Shown: one piece after another, positions 1-8,889 of the stretch | Numbering within the stretch: the first letter of the stretch is position 1 | Layout of the letters: every line of letters starts with the position of its first letter | Assembly (NCBI RefSeq): GCF_900104895.1 | Contig: NZ_LT629742.1 | Span: 2,294,001 to 2,358,000, forward strand | Direction: 5' to 3' | Length of the DNA stretch: 64,000 nt | Origin: Microterricola viridarii | GTDB lineage: Bacteria > Actinomycetota > Actinomycetes > Actinomycetales > Microbacteriaceae | The notes under the pieces: model-generated | Told to the model about the DNA's origin: nothing | What the model saw: the letters and a program-made list of their open reading frames with translations, nothing else | The model's database searches: none | Made by a program: the position numbers and the translations under genes

Positions 1-1729
1 CACCCAGCCGTGCGCGGGCCTCGCCGAGCGCGGACTCGTAGGCGCGGCGCGCCTCCCCCAGCCGCCCGAGGGGCACCAACATGTCTGCGCACACCATCGT
101 CGTGCTGAGGGCGTCGGTCAGGTTTGCGGCCAGTCGGAGGCTGTGGCCGGCATCCGCGAACGCACGCAGCCCGCCCTCCAGGTCGCCGCCGGCCCAAAGC
201 CCGAGCCCGAGCAGCCCCGCCGCAGCGCCCCGCCCGAGGTGTTCCTCCGGGCCCGCCAGCTCCAGTGCGCGGCTCGCATGCCGGGTGACGCCGGGCACGT
301 CCCCGGCGGCCAGGGCGACGGCGGCGCGGTAGAGCGCGATGGTGATCGGCAGCGCGTCCAGTTCGGCGCCGGGCTCCGACTCGTGTGCGGGTGCGCCCGG
401 CGCCAGCAGCCGCTCGGCGGCCACCAGCCGGGGCTCGACGGCCGCGATCTCGCCGGCGACGAGAGCCGACCAGGCGGAGAAGACCAGCAGCACGGGGCGG
501 CGGGCCATCGTGTCAGCTGGCAACAGCGAGAGCCAGCGGAGCAGCGCCGCATCCTGTCTGCTCTTCCGGACGCCGGGGATGCTGGCCTCGATCAGCCGCG
601 CGGCCCTGGGCAGGTCGCCGGCCGCCAGCGCATGCCGGACCGCCTCCTCCAGCGCGTCGTGGTGCTCGAACCACGCGCTGGCGCGCGCGTGCAGCACCGC
701 GGCCCGTTCCGCGCCGGGGCCGAGCAGCCGGGAGCGCAGCACGTCGGCAAAAAGGTGGTGGTAGCGGCACCACTCGCGCGCCTCGTCCAGCGGCACGACG
801 AACAGGTTCGCCCGCTCCAGCGCGGCCAGCATCGCGCCGCCGCCGGTGGCCCCGGTGACCGCGTCGCAGAGCGGGCCGCTCAGCCGGTCCAGGATGGCCG
901 TGTCACGGAGGAAGTCGCGCGTCTCCTCTGGCGCCCGCTCGAGCACCTCCTCGATGAGGTAGTCGATGACGAAGCGGTTGCTGCCGGCGAAGCCGGCGAT
1001 GAAGGCGGATGCGTCGGCACGGTCTCGCATCGACAGCGCCGCCAGCTGCAGGCCGGCAATCCAGCCCTCCGTGCGCGTCTCGAGCGCTGCCACGTCCTCC
1101 TGCGAGAGCGAGAGTCCCATCGCGGTGTTGAGGAACTCGGCCGCCTCGGCGGGCGTGAAGCGCAGCTCACCGGCGCGCAGCTCGGTCAGCTCGCCCCGGG
1201 CGCGCAGTCGCGCGACGGGCAGCAGCGGGTCGGAGCGGCTGGCAATGGCGATGTGCAGACTGGCGGGCAGGCGGTCGAGCAGGAAGCCGAGTGCGTCGAG
1301 GATCGCGGCATCCTCGATCACCTGGAAGTCGTCGAGGACGAGGACGATCTCCTGCCCGCTGTGCGCGGCCTCGTTGATCAGCAGGGCGAGCCCTGCCTCC
1401 AGGCTCGGTTGGCCCGCGTGCGCGTGGACGCCGATGGCCGGATCGGCGGAGTGGAGCGCGGCGCTCAGGTAGGCCAGGAACCGCGCGGGGTCGTTGTCGC
1501 CCTCGTCGAGCGAGAGCCAGGCCGCCCGCACTCCGGACCGGGCACGGAGCGCGGCGACCCACGCGCTGAGCAGGGTGCTCTTGCCGAAGCCGGCCGGGGC
1601 AGAGACGAGGCTCAGCCGTCGACCGCCGCGGAGGCCGGCATCCAGCTCGTCCACCAGGCGCGGCCGGTCAACGGCCTGGGAGCGTGGCGCTGGCGCGAAG
1701 AGCTTCGTGGCCAAGATCGGCGTCACCAT
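1..1729 (-). CDS. LuxR-family regulator of the MalT type, C-terminus outside window
   Basis: Only the first 576 codons are present; the frame stays open to the window edge. The start ATG at 1729 gives an N-terminus with the MalT/LuxR signature ATKLFAPAPRSQAVDRPRL. A Walker A loop SAPAGFGKSTLL follows at about residues 43-54. Near the edge there are TPR-like helices (GRLGEARRAYESALGEA). The expected C-terminal LuxR HTH is not visible. In this family, ATP and an inducer drive oligomerisation on DNA to activate transcription; the target here is unknown. It is divergent from nothing close; the downstream RDD gene is on the same strand but separate. Confidence 0.85.
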   Translation of the reverse strand, partial: MVTPILATKLFAPAPRSQAVDRPRLVDELDAGLRGGRRLSLVSAPAGFGKSTLLSAWVAALRARSGVRAAWLSLDEGDNDPARFLAYLSAALHSADPAIGVHAHAGQPSLEAGLALLINEAAHSGQEIVLVLDDFQVIEDAAILDALGFLLDRLPASLHIAIASRSDPLLPVARLRARGELTELRAGELRFTPAEAAEFLNTAMGLSLSQEDVAALETRTEGWIAGLQLAALSMRDRADASAFIAGFAGSNRFVIDYLIEEVLERAPEETRDFLRDTAILDRLSGPLCDAVTGATGGGAMLAALERANLFVVPLDEAREWCRYHHLFADVLRSRLLGPGAERAAVLHARASAWFEHHDALEEAVRHALAAGDLPRAARLIEASIPGVRKSRQDAALLRWLSLLPADTMARRPVLLVFSAWSALVAGEIAAVEPRLVAAERLLAPGAPAHESEPGAELDALPITIALYRAAVALAAGDVPGVTRHASRALELAGPEEHLGRGAAAGLLGLGLWAGGDLEGGLRAFADAGHSLRLAANLTDALSTTMVCADMLVPLGRLGEARRAYESALGEARARLG

Positions 1730-1788
1730 GCGCCCATGCTAGTGCGGGGCGGAGTTGCGGGGCCCGTGCCGCCTAGACCCAGTGCTGC

Positions 1789-2256
1789 CTAGGCGCGGAT
1801 CAGCACCGTGCCGGCGACCTTGTCGTGGAAGCCGCGCTGGTCCGAGTCCCAGACCAGGGCGGGGATGACGACGACGAGCAGCAGCGTGCGCACCAACACC
1901 CGCCAGAACGCGGGGCTGTGGCCGTCGAGGCCGATCAGGCGCATGCCGAACACGCGGTGCCCGATGCTGGCGCCGAGCGCTGCGATCGCGAGGACCTGCA
2001 GAACGGCGAAGAGGCCCAGCGTGTAGAAGGAGTACGCGAGCGACTCGTAGGGCGCGAGGAGCAGGGCAAGGCCCATGGCGATGGCCCAGTCCACAGCGAT
2101 ACCGCCGATGCGGCGCCCGGCGCGGGCGACGGAGTGGGCGCCCTCGTTCGGCAGGCCGAGGCGCTCCCCCGGCCACTTGCTCGGGGGGAGCTGGCCGAAG
2201 GTTTGCTTGGCGGCGATGTTTCGGCCGGTGGGGCGGGGAGTTCGGGAAGCAGACAT
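1789..2256 (-). CDS. RDD family membrane protein
   Basis: A 155-residue protein with a short polar N-terminus and RDD-family features: an early basic/acidic helix (ARAGRRIGGIAVDWAIAMG), further hydrophobic segments, and the closing HDKVAGTVLI motif. I count about three membrane segments. The start at 2256 (MSASRTPRPTGRN) is preferred over the 19-residue upstream extension, which runs into the putative glnA control region and looks non-coding. RDD genes commonly sit beside glnA in actinobacteria, in divergent orientation as here. The function is not established; some family members are ion antiporters, but nothing here shows that. Confidence 0.85.
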   Translation of the reverse strand: MSASRTPRPTGRNIAAKQTFGQLPPSKWPGERLGLPNEGAHSVARAGRRIGGIAVDWAIAMGLALLLAPYESLAYSFYTLGLFAVLQVLAIAALGASIGHRVFGMRLIGLDGHSPAFWRVLVRTLLLVVVIPALVWDSDQRGFHDKVAGTVLIRA

Positions 2257-2286
2257 CGCAGCCCAGTCTACCGATCGGCCGGCCAC

Positions 2287-2324
2287 GTAACATGCTCGAA
2301 ACATTCGCGACATTCACGAGTAAT
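2287..2324 (+). promoter_or_regulatory. Candidate GlnR box upstream of glnA1
   Basis: The sequence reads GTAAC, 6 nt, GAAAC, 6 nt, GACAT, 6 nt, GTAAT. The first two elements match exactly the actinobacterial GlnR consensus gTnAC-n6-GaAAC. The second pair is degenerate but keeps the spacing. It lies just upstream of a possible -10 (CATAAT, 2333-2338) and about 70 nt before the glnA1 start, the right place for a nitrogen-responsive activator. Confidence 0.6.
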
Positions 2325-2332
2325 TCACCGGT

Positions 2333-2338
2333 CATAAT
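2333..2338 (+). promoter_or_regulatory. Possible glnA1 -10 element
   Basis: CATAAT fits a sigma-70-type -10. No good -35 is seen 17 nt upstream, as expected for an activator-dependent promoter overlapping the GlnR-like box. It would give a leader of roughly 50 nt before the ATG at 2396. Confidence 0.35.
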
Positions 2339-2395
2339 CTCGGGGCAGGTTGCGCGGAGTAGCCGTACTGGTTCCAGATCTGGGAGAATTCCGAC

Positions 2396-3820
2396 ATGTT
2401 TAGCGATTCATCTGAGGTGCTCAGCTTCATCAAGGAGACCGACGTCAAGTTCCTTGACATCCGGTTCACCGACCTGCCCGGCGTGCAGCAGCACTTCAAC
2501 ATCCCCGCGGCCACCGTCGACGAGGAGTTCTTCACCGTCGGCCAGATGTTCGACGGCTCCTCGATCCGCGGCTTTGCGACGATCCACGAGTCAGACCTGC
2601 AGCTGATCCCCGATGTGAGCACCGCCTACATCGACGTGTTCCGCAAGGAGCGCACCCTGGTGATGCTGTTCGACATCTACAACCCGCGCAACGGCGAGAT
2701 CTACTCGAAGGACCCGCGCCAGGTCGCCCGCAAGGCCGAGAAGTACCTGGCGTCGACCGGCATCGCCGACACCGCCTTCTTCGCCCCGGAGGCCGAGTTC
2801 TACATCTTCGACGACGTGCGCTACGAGGTCAACCAGCACACCAGCTTCTACTCCGTTGACTCCAGCGAGGGCGCCTGGAACTCGGGCAAGCAGGTCGAGG
2901 GCGGCAACCTCGCCAACACGACCCCCTACAAGGGCGGCTACTTCCCCGTCAGCCCCGTCGACCAGCACGCCGACCTCCGCGATGACATCAGCCTCAAGCT
3001 CATCGACGCCGGCCTGCAGCTCGAGCGCAGCCACCACGAGGTCGGCACCGCCGGCCAGGGCGAGATCAACTACCGCTTCGACACCATGGTGCACGCGGCC
3101 GACGACATCCTGAAGTTCAAGTACATCGTCAAGAACACCGCCAACCAGTGGGGCAAGACGGCCACCTTCATGCCGAAGCCGCTGTTCGGCGACAACGGCT
3201 CCGGCATGCACACCCACCAGTCGCTGTGGAACGACGGCAAGCCGCTGTTCTACGACGAGAACGGCTACGCCGGCCTCTCCGACATCGCCCGCTGGTACAT
3301 CGGCGGCCTGCTCAAGCACGCCCCGGCCGTTCTGGCCTTCACCAACCCGAGCGTGAACTCGTTCCGCCGCCTGGTGCCCGGCTTCGAGGCGCCCGTCAAC
3401 CTGGTCTACTCGGCCGGCAACCGCTCCGCCTGCATCCGCATCCCGATCACCGGCTCCAACCCGAAGGCCAAGCGCATCGAGTTCCGCGTTCCGGATGGCG
3501 CGAGCAACCCGTACCTGGCGTTCGCGGCCCAGCTGATGGCCGGCATCGACGGCATCAAGAACCGCATCGAGCCGCACGAGCCCGTCGACAAGGACCTCTA
3601 CGAGCTGCCGCCCGAGGAGGCCAAGTCGATCCCGCAGCTGCCCGGCTCGCTCGAGGCGGCCCTCGACGCGCTCGAGGCCGACCACGACTTCCTGCTGCAG
3701 GGCAACGTGTTCACGCCCGAGCTGATCGAGACGTGGCTCGACTACAAGCGCGAGCACGAGATCAAGCCGCTGCAGGCACGCCCGCACCCGTTCGAGTTCG
3801 AGCTGTACTACGGCGTCTAA
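2396..3820 (+). CDS. glnA: Glutamine synthetase type I, adenylylatable (GlnA1)
   Basis: This enzyme makes glutamine from glutamate, ammonia and ATP in the cytoplasm and acts as a dodecamer. The 474 residues are full length for GSI-beta. Visible motifs are the N-terminal beta-grasp with [12 protein letters not shown], the ATP-binding [27 protein letters not shown], and the adenylylation loop [15 protein letters not shown] with the target Tyr402. Ending in FELYYGV is typical. The adenylylating enzyme GlnE is encoded about 5 kb away, so covalent control by GlnE at Tyr402 is expected. A GlnR-like box upstream suggests nitrogen-dependent transcription. A strong hairpin follows the stop. Confidence 0.98.
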   Translation: MFSDSSEVLSFIKETDVKFLDIRFTDLPGVQQHFNIPAATVDEEFFTVGQMFDGSSIRGFATIHESDLQLIPDVSTAYIDVFRKERTLVMLFDIYNPRNGEIYSKDPRQVARKAEKYLASTGIADTAFFAPEAEFYIFDDVRYEVNQHTSFYSVDSSEGAWNSGKQVEGGNLANTTPYKGGYFPVSPVDQHADLRDDISLKLIDAGLQLERSHHEVGTAGQGEINYRFDTMVHAADDILKFKYIVKNTANQWGKTATFMPKPLFGDNGSGMHTHQSLWNDGKPLFYDENGYAGLSDIARWYIGGLLKHAPAVLAFTNPSVNSFRRLVPGFEAPVNLVYSAGNRSACIRIPITGSNPKAKRIEFRVPDGASNPYLAFAAQLMAGIDGIKNRIEPHEPVDKDLYELPPEEAKSIPQLPGSLEAALDALEADHDFLLQGNVFTPELIETWLDYKREHEIKPLQARPHPFEFELYYGV

Positions 3821-3841
3821 CCCGCCGATCCCGCAGCACAA

Positions 3842-3877
3842 CAGAATGGCCCGCACCGGCAGGTGCGGGCCATTCTG
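3842..3877 (+). terminator. Terminator hairpin after glnA1
   Basis: A perfect 16-bp inverted repeat (arms 3842-3857 and 3862-3877, loop GGCA) lies 21 nt past the glnA1 stop. It has no T-tract, as is common in high-GC actinobacteria. Confidence 0.85.
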
Positions 3878-4018
3878 CATCCCCTTGCTACGATCGGAAT
3901 GACTGCACTCCCGCCGGGGGACGACCCTCGGCCGCCACCATTTCGAGGACGACCTCGGCACAGAGGTCGGCTCATGCAAGACTCCCCCGAACCACGCGAT
4001 GACTCCTGACCGGCGTGG

Positions 4019-4264
4019 GTGCGCTGCACCACGCCGGAGCGCGCCCGCCACACCGTGCTCCTCTACCTCGCCGCCTTCCTCATCGTCGGCGCGGCGGCGC
4101 TCTCAAGCCCCGACGCCGTGCCGTGGATCGAGCTGGCGATCGTGTCCGCCGGCACCGTCTGGGCGTTCGCGCAGTGGCGGTTCGTGCGACGACAGCAGCA
4201 GCGCTTCGATGCGGGGCTGCACGAGTTCCTGCAGGAGCTCGAATCGCCGCCATCCGGCAGATGA
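4019..4264 (+). CDS. Small two-segment membrane protein, unknown
   Basis: A GTG start gives 81 residues with two hydrophobic stretches (HTVLLYLAAFLIVGAAAL and WIELAIVSAGTVWAFAQW). A basic, glutamine-rich turn (RFVRRQQQRFDAG) and a short acidic tail follow. The layout, with TM helices and positive residues after the second, fits a real small integral membrane protein rather than a chance frame. I recognise no family. It is convergent with the Ig-repeat surface protein, whose stop lies 36 nt away. The start is uncertain because no strong ribosome site is seen. Confidence 0.5.
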   Translation: MRCTTPERARHTVLLYLAAFLIVGAAALSSPDAVPWIELAIVSAGTVWAFAQWRFVRRQQQRFDAGLHEFLQELESPPSGR

Positions 4265-4299
4265 CCCGGTGGGCGGGCCAAGAACCACGAGAGACCGGG

Positions 4300-7068
4300 T
4301 CAGGACGCGCGCTGCGCCCGCTGCCTGCGACGCTGCGCGCCCAGTGCCAGGCCGAGCCCCGTCAGCAGCACGAGCAGGCCGGCGAGGGCGATGCCCCCGT
4401 CGACGCCGGTGGTGGCCAGCGGGGCCGCCGCCGCGGTTGTCGGCCGGGGCGTCGGCACGGCCGTCGGCACGACCGTCGGCTCGGGTTGGGGCGCCGGCGC
4501 CAGCGCGAGGCCGACGAGTAGCTCTGCCTCGACGTACCCCGCGTCGCCCTCGAACCCAATGGCGAGCTCGGTCGCGGCAGCGGATGCCGGCGTGATTTCG
4601 CATTCGGCGCGGCCCGTGGCATCGGTGCGGGCGACACACGTCGCGTCGCCGAGTCGGAACGTGACGCTCCGCGCTTCGAGGTGGGCAGGTGACGGGGCGA
4701 CGAGCATCGCCAGTCGGGCGTGCTGTCGCTGGTCGCTGGCGGCCGCCGTGCTCAGCTCGGCGGCGACCCGCAGCGGGGAGCCGACGGTTCCCTCCCGCTC
4801 GCCCGCGTACCTCAGCACGGGCGTCGCCTTGATGACGGAGATCGGCCGCGCCGCCGCGGAAGGCAGGTAGTCCGGGGTCCCGGCGAAGTCGGCCTCCAGC
4901 GTGTGCGCGCCGACGGGGAGCGCGTCGACCGTGCACCGTGCGGTGCCCACGCCGTCGATGATCGTCAGCGCCACGTCGGTGCAGCCCGCGAGGGCTGCGC
5001 CGGCGCTGCGGAAGCTCAGCGTGCCCGCGCCGCTCGGTGTCACCGTCGCGACAAGCACCAGCGGGGTGCCGAACTCCGTGCGGGATGCGGCGTCGAGCGT
5101 AGTGACGGTTGCAGCCGCCGCGATGCTGAGCGCGGCGGTCGTCGTGGCCACCCGGTAGTCGCCGTCGCCGGCGTAGCGCACCTCGAGCTCGGCGTCACCG
5201 GCCTTCACCGGCGTCACCTCGCAGACCGCATGGCCGGCGGCATCGGTCGCCGCGGTGCAGCTCTGCCCGTCGAGCGCGAAGCTGACGTCGCGGCCCGCGA
5301 GCGGGGCGCCGCCGGCGCTGCGGCTGCTGAGCGTCGCCGACACCGTCAGCGGCCGTGCGACGGTTCCGACGGCGTCGCCGGAGTATGCCAGTGCGGTGAC
5401 GCCCGGGCTGACCACGATGGTGCCGTCAGCGCTGGACTCGAGGTAGTCGGCGTTGCCCGTGTAGCCGGCGGTGATGGCCGTGGTGCCGACCGGGAGGGTA
5501 CTCAGCGTGCACTCGGCCGTGCCGACGCCGCCAACGACGGTGAGCTGCACATCGACACAGCCGCTCACGGCATCCCCGGCGGCCGTGAAGGTCACGGTGC
5601 CGGTCGCGGCCGAGGGCGCCACCGTCGCCACGATCGTCGCCGGGGATCCGAAGGTCGCACCGGTGCTCTCCACCGTGGTGATGCTCGCGGCCTGGCCGAT
5701 CGTCACGCGGGCCGTGCCTCTCTGCGCTGAGTAGCCGGCGTCTCCGACGAAGGAAACGGTCACGTCGCCGGACTCGGCGACGTGGTGCGCATCGAAGGTG
5801 CAGCGGACGTCGCCGGCCGCATCGGATGTCACGGCGCAGTCCTGGCCGGCCCAGCTCATCGTCAGCGGCTGGCCAGCCATCGCGGTGCTCGTGTCGCTGG
5901 TGATGTTCGCGGTCACGTCGAAGGACTGGCCGATGACGCCCGTTGCCGGGCCAACGCTCACCACGGGCACCGCCTTCACGACCGTCACGATGACGTCATC
6001 GCCCGAGTCCAGATAGTTCTCGCCACCGAAGAAGGAGGCAAACACCTGCGTGCGGCCGAGGGCAAGCGAAGAGGTCGAACAGGTCGCCGTCCAGACGCCG
6101 TCGACTCGGGTCAGGGCCACGGAAGTGCAGAGAAAGGAGCCGTTGGACTTCCGGAAATCAACCCGGCCTCCGCTCGGGTCGGTCGTGACAACCGTGGCCG
6201 TGATCGTCACGGGTCGCCCGACGATGCCGATCAGCGCCGACGCGGTCGTGTCGGTGCGACCGGGCCGCACCTCCACCGTGTTGCTGCGGTACCCGATGTC
6301 GTAGTGCACGTTGCCGGCGAAGTCCGCTCCGACGAAGAGGTTCGAGCCGGCCAGCGTGGGAGTGAACGTGCAGCTGGCCGCGCCGTCGGCGCTACTGTTT
6401 GCGGGGCACTGGCGCCCCTCAAATGTGAACCGGATAGGGGTTCCGGTCCAATCCGTGCCCGCAGCGAGTTGCACCGTCGCGGTGAACGGCACGCCGACCT
6501 CCGTCGGGCCGGAGAGAGTCATGCGCGCGATGGCGCCAGACCGTTTCGTGGAGCTCACCGTGACGGTGTCCGACGATTCGTCGTAGGCGGCGGCGCCGCT
6601 GTAGCTGGCGGTGACCATCGTGTCGGTGACCGGGAACGAGCTCGTTTCGCACGTCGCGACCCCCGCGGTGAGGGGTCGATCGACGCATCCGGCGATCGCC
6701 CCGGCCCCCGTCGAGAAGGTCACCGTGCCGGTGGCCGCCGCCGGTGACACCGACGCCGTCAGCGTTCTCGGCGTGCCCCAGTCGGCCGCGGCATCCGCGG
6801 TCAACTCCGTGATGGTGGCCTCCGTGACCATCGTGAGCGAGTGTGCGCCGCTGGAACGGCCGTACAGACCCTGTTGCGTAAAGTCGAGGGACGGACGGCC
6901 GGCGATCGTCACCGAAGCTGATTGCTGGGACGCCACGTGGGTCCCCTGCACCGCAGACGCGGGGACGACGGCGATGCTCACTGCTCCGACACTGACGACG
7001 GCGGCGCAGAGGCCGACCACCAACACCCGACAGGCGGCTCGCATCCGTGGACGACTGACCCGTGGCAC
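4300..7068 (-). CDS. Secreted Ig-like repeat protein with LAxTG cell-wall anchor
   Basis: About 920 residues. The N-terminus is a signal peptide (basic RPRMRAAC, hydrophobic core, cleavage near VVPASA). The body is eight Ig-like modules alternating between two types: one with GTVTF...GCVD...C and one with a pattern like SC...TDAAGHAVCE. Each module has a Cys pair that could form a disulphide outside the cell. A Pro/Thr-rich spacer (PEPTVVPTAVPTPRPT) follows, then LATTG, a hydrophobic helix and RRRQR. LAxTG is the motif known for class E sortases of high-GC Gram-positives, so wall anchoring is inferred. I chose the GTG at 7068; ATG at 7044 is an alternative start. Confidence 0.85.
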   Translation of the reverse strand: MPRVSRPRMRAACRVLVVGLCAAVVSVGAVSIAVVPASAVQGTHVASQQSASVTIAGRPSLDFTQQGLYGRSSGAHSLTMVTEATITELTADAAADWGTPRTLTASVSPAAATGTVTFSTGAGAIAGCVDRPLTAGVATCETSSFPVTDTMVTASYSGAAAYDESSDTVTVSSTKRSGAIARMTLSGPTEVGVPFTATVQLAAGTDWTGTPIRFTFEGRQCPANSSADGAASCTFTPTLAGSNLFVGADFAGNVHYDIGYRSNTVEVRPGRTDTTASALIGIVGRPVTITATVVTTDPSGGRVDFRKSNGSFLCTSVALTRVDGVWTATCSTSSLALGRTQVFASFFGGENYLDSGDDVIVTVVKAVPVVSVGPATGVIGQSFDVTANITSDTSTAMAGQPLTMSWAGQDCAVTSDAAGDVRCTFDAHHVAESGDVTVSFVGDAGYSAQRGTARVTIGQAASITTVESTGATFGSPATIVATVAPSAATGTVTFTAAGDAVSGCVDVQLTVVGGVGTAECTLSTLPVGTTAITAGYTGNADYLESSADGTIVVSPGVTALAYSGDAVGTVARPLTVSATLSSRSAGGAPLAGRDVSFALDGQSCTAATDAAGHAVCEVTPVKAGDAELEVRYAGDGDYRVATTTAALSIAAAATVTTLDAASRTEFGTPLVLVATVTPSGAGTLSFRSAGAALAGCTDVALTIIDGVGTARCTVDALPVGAHTLEADFAGTPDYLPSAAARPISVIKATPVLRYAGEREGTVGSPLRVAAELSTAAASDQRQHARLAMLVAPSPAHLEARSVTFRLGDATCVARTDATGRAECEITPASAAATELAIGFEGDAGYVEAELLVGLALAPAPQPEPTVVPTAVPTPRPTTAAAAPLATTGVDGGIALAGLLVLLTGLGLALGAQRRRQRAQRAS

Positions 7069-7155
7069 TGTTCCCCGTTCCGCACGGACCCGGTTTGGGT
7101 GATCCGCGCACATGGCATTGCAAAACTTAACGACCTGCAATACCACCGTCAACTC

Positions 7156-7193
7156 CCCGTTCGGGGCACGAGCCCGGCGGAGCCCCGAACGGG
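7156..7193 (-). terminator. Hairpin downstream of the SHOCT gene
   Basis: A perfect 12-bp inverted repeat (7156-7167 and 7182-7193, 14-nt loop) lies about 45 nt past the SHOCT stop on the minus strand and before the surface-protein gene. It probably ends the HdeD-DUF6325-SHOCT transcript. Confidence 0.6.
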
Positions 7194-7236
7194 TGACCTG
7201 AGCCTCAGCGCGAATGCGCTGCGGACGCTCCGGTCG

Positions 7237-7506
7237 CTAGGCGGCGAGGATGCGCTGCTTCTGCGCCTCGAACTCGGCGTCCGTGAGAACGCCGGCGTCG
7301 CGGAGCTGGCCCAGCTGCGTCAGCTGCTCGATCACGGACGCCATGCCCACCGCCGGGGCGGCGGGTGCCGTGGGCTGTGCTGCAGGCGGAGCTGCCTGCG
7401 CTGCTGCGGCATCCTGTGCGGCCCAGCGCTGCTGCTGGCGACGGTGTGTGCTGCCGATCACCCGGGTGGCGATCGAGGCGCGGGCTGCCGTGCGCAACAG
7501 GCTCAT
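7237..7506 (-). CDS. SHOCT domain protein
   Basis: 89 residues. A basic, glutamine-rich N-terminus (THRRQQQRW) and an Ala/Pro linker lead to a C-terminal SHOCT domain (LTQLGQLRDAGVLTDAEFEA, then KQRILAA). SHOCT is a short oligomerisation or recruitment module usually found at protein ends. Its ATG overlaps the stop of the preceding DUF6325 gene (ATGA), indicating translational coupling. The specific role is unknown. Confidence 0.85.
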   Translation of the reverse strand: MSLLRTAARASIATRVIGSTHRRQQQRWAAQDAAAAQAAPPAAQPTAPAAPAVGMASVIEQLTQLGQLRDAGVLTDAEFEAQKQRILAA

Positions 7507-7940
7507 GAGTGGCTTCCTTCTTCGAGTGCGTGCTCCAGGTCGGCGATGTCGACCCCGCCGGCGAGCATCTCGGTGACGCCGGCGCTGGCCCAGACGGCCG
7601 CGGCGGCGGCGAGCGAGCGGTCCTCGTAGACGATCACGATGGCCAGCTGACCGTCGGCGAGGTCGGCGGCGACGGCCGCCAAGTCCTCGGCGTCGAGGAT
7701 GCCGGACTCTGCCCCATCGAACACCGAGAGGTCCAGGCCCGTCGTGCCCGTGAGCTCGGCGATGGCCCGTTTCACCGGGGCGCCGTCCACGCCCAGCGCG
7801 ACGAGCTCGATGTCGAGCACCTCGATGATGCCCTGCTGCACACGCTCGAGCACGGCGCTCAGCCCAGGGCCGAAGTCTGCGCCGTCCTCACCGGCGAAGA
7901 CAAGGAAGGCGACGGGGCCGGAGAATTCCTCGGTGGCCAC
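7503..7940 (-). CDS. DUF6325 family protein
   Basis: 145 residues starting from the GTG at 7940 (VATEEFSGPVAFLVFAGED), placed 2 nt after the stop of the HdeD-like gene. A longer open frame exists upstream, but it overlaps the HdeD gene and is non-coding in character. The acidic protein has the family features ERVQQGIIEVLDIELVALG and a C-terminal ALEEGSHS. Proteins of this kind occur with HdeD and SHOCT partners in actinobacteria, suggesting a shared envelope or stress role, but no activity is known. It overlaps the SHOCT start by 4 nt. Confidence 0.85.
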   Translation of the reverse strand: MATEEFSGPVAFLVFAGEDGADFGPGLSAVLERVQQGIIEVLDIELVALGVDGAPVKRAIAELTGTTGLDLSVFDGAESGILDAEDLAAVAADLADGQLAIVIVYEDRSLAAAAAVWASAGVTEMLAGGVDIADLEHALEEGSHS

Positions 7941-7942
7941 GG

Positions 7943-8521
7943 TTAGCCCTTCCGTCCGGTGATGGCACGACCGACGTTGAGCGCGCCGAGCACGATCAGC
8001 GCGATGGCGAGGAACCACCAGAGGAACACGGCGCCCCACAGCGGGCTGCTCAGCAGCGTGAGACCGGCGATCACCGAGAGGATCGCGAAGAGCACGGTGA
8101 GTGCCTTCGATCCGGACTGCCCCAGCGTGAACAACGACGTGAACCCCTCGATGACCCACATGACGCCAACCATGATGGTGAGGAAGAGGGCGAGGAATGC
8201 GGCCGACTGCTGCAGGGAGCTGAAGGCGTACACACCGGCGATGACATAGAGGACGCCGAGGAGCACGTGCCCGATCCGGCCGCCCGCCCCGAGGGACTTC
8301 GAGAAGATCCCCAGCGCGACGTAGACGATTCCCGCGATGATCGCGTAGAGGGCGATGAGCCCGGTCAGCGCGACGGCGGCCTTCGTCGGCCACGCGAGCA
8401 CCGCGATGCCGAAGCCGACGGCGGCGAGGCCGCCGACGAGGAGGGCAAGCCGCGCGCCCCTGGCCGGGGCGGGAGCGGCTGGCGCAGCGGTGGATGGAGC
8501 AGAAACGGATGGCGCGGTCAT
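7943..8521 (-). CDS. HdeD family (DUF308) membrane protein
   Basis: 192 residues with an Ala/Pro-rich cytoplasmic N-terminus and six hydrophobic helices arranged in pairs, as in HdeD. Examples are VGGLAAVGFGIAVLAW and LIALYAIIAGIVYVALGIF. In E. coli HdeD is an inner-membrane protein linked to acid resistance; whether that applies here is unknown. It is the first gene of a tight three-gene minus-strand unit with DUF6325 and SHOCT, and is divergent from a 48-residue protein gene. Another HdeD-like domain occurs in this window fused to a lipase (27911-29746). Confidence 0.85.
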   Translation of the reverse strand: MTAPSVSAPSTAAPAAPAPARGARLALLVGGLAAVGFGIAVLAWPTKAAVALTGLIALYAIIAGIVYVALGIFSKSLGAGGRIGHVLLGVLYVIAGVYAFSSLQQSAAFLALFLTIMVGVMWVIEGFTSLFTLGQSGSKALTVLFAILSVIAGLTLLSSPLWGAVFLWWFLAIALIVLGALNVGRAITGRKG

Positions 8522-8729
8522 TCGGGTTCCTTCGGCTTGTCGGCTTCAGACGCGCAGGCAGGCGTCGCGCCCACTCTATCCACGGGCACCGTATTCGGGA
8601 ACGACAAGTCCCCTAAATTGGTCCCGCCAGCGTCGATCTTCTCAACCCGCTGTGAAGCCCGCGCATCCGTTGCGAGTGCCCCGAACCGGGTGTAGACCTG
8701 AGGGAAGATCGACCGAATCGGAGAGAATC

Positions 8730-8876
8730 ATGCCTGACAAGTCGCCTCACGACCACCACGGCAAGAAGCCGCCGGCGAAGACACTCAAGGAGAAACGCGC
8801 CGCGAAGCACGCGAAACTACATGACCCCATGCTGGACATGAACTCCGCGTCCGACGCGGTGAACAAGAACAAGTAG
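8730..8876 (+). CDS. Small basic protein of 48 residues, unknown
   Basis: ATG at 8730 follows a purine-rich site (GGAGAGAATC). The 48-residue product is very hydrophilic: SPHDHHGKKPPAKTLKEKRA, a KHAKLHDPMLDMN middle and an Asn/Lys tail. It has no hydrophobic segment or Cys. Short proteins of this composition recur in Microbacteriaceae genomes, in my recollection without known function. It is divergent from the HdeD operon and convergent with glnE, whose stop lies 13 nt away. Confidence 0.65.
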   Translation: MPDKSPHDHHGKKPPAKTLKEKRAAKHAKLHDPMLDMNSASDAVNKNK

Positions 8877-8889
8877 CGGCGTCGCCGGC

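Noticed and set aside
143-1792. Long plus-strand open frame (549 codons)
   Set aside because: Antisense to the MalT-type regulator; composition is Arg/Gly/Gln-rich with no domain. An artefact of high GC.
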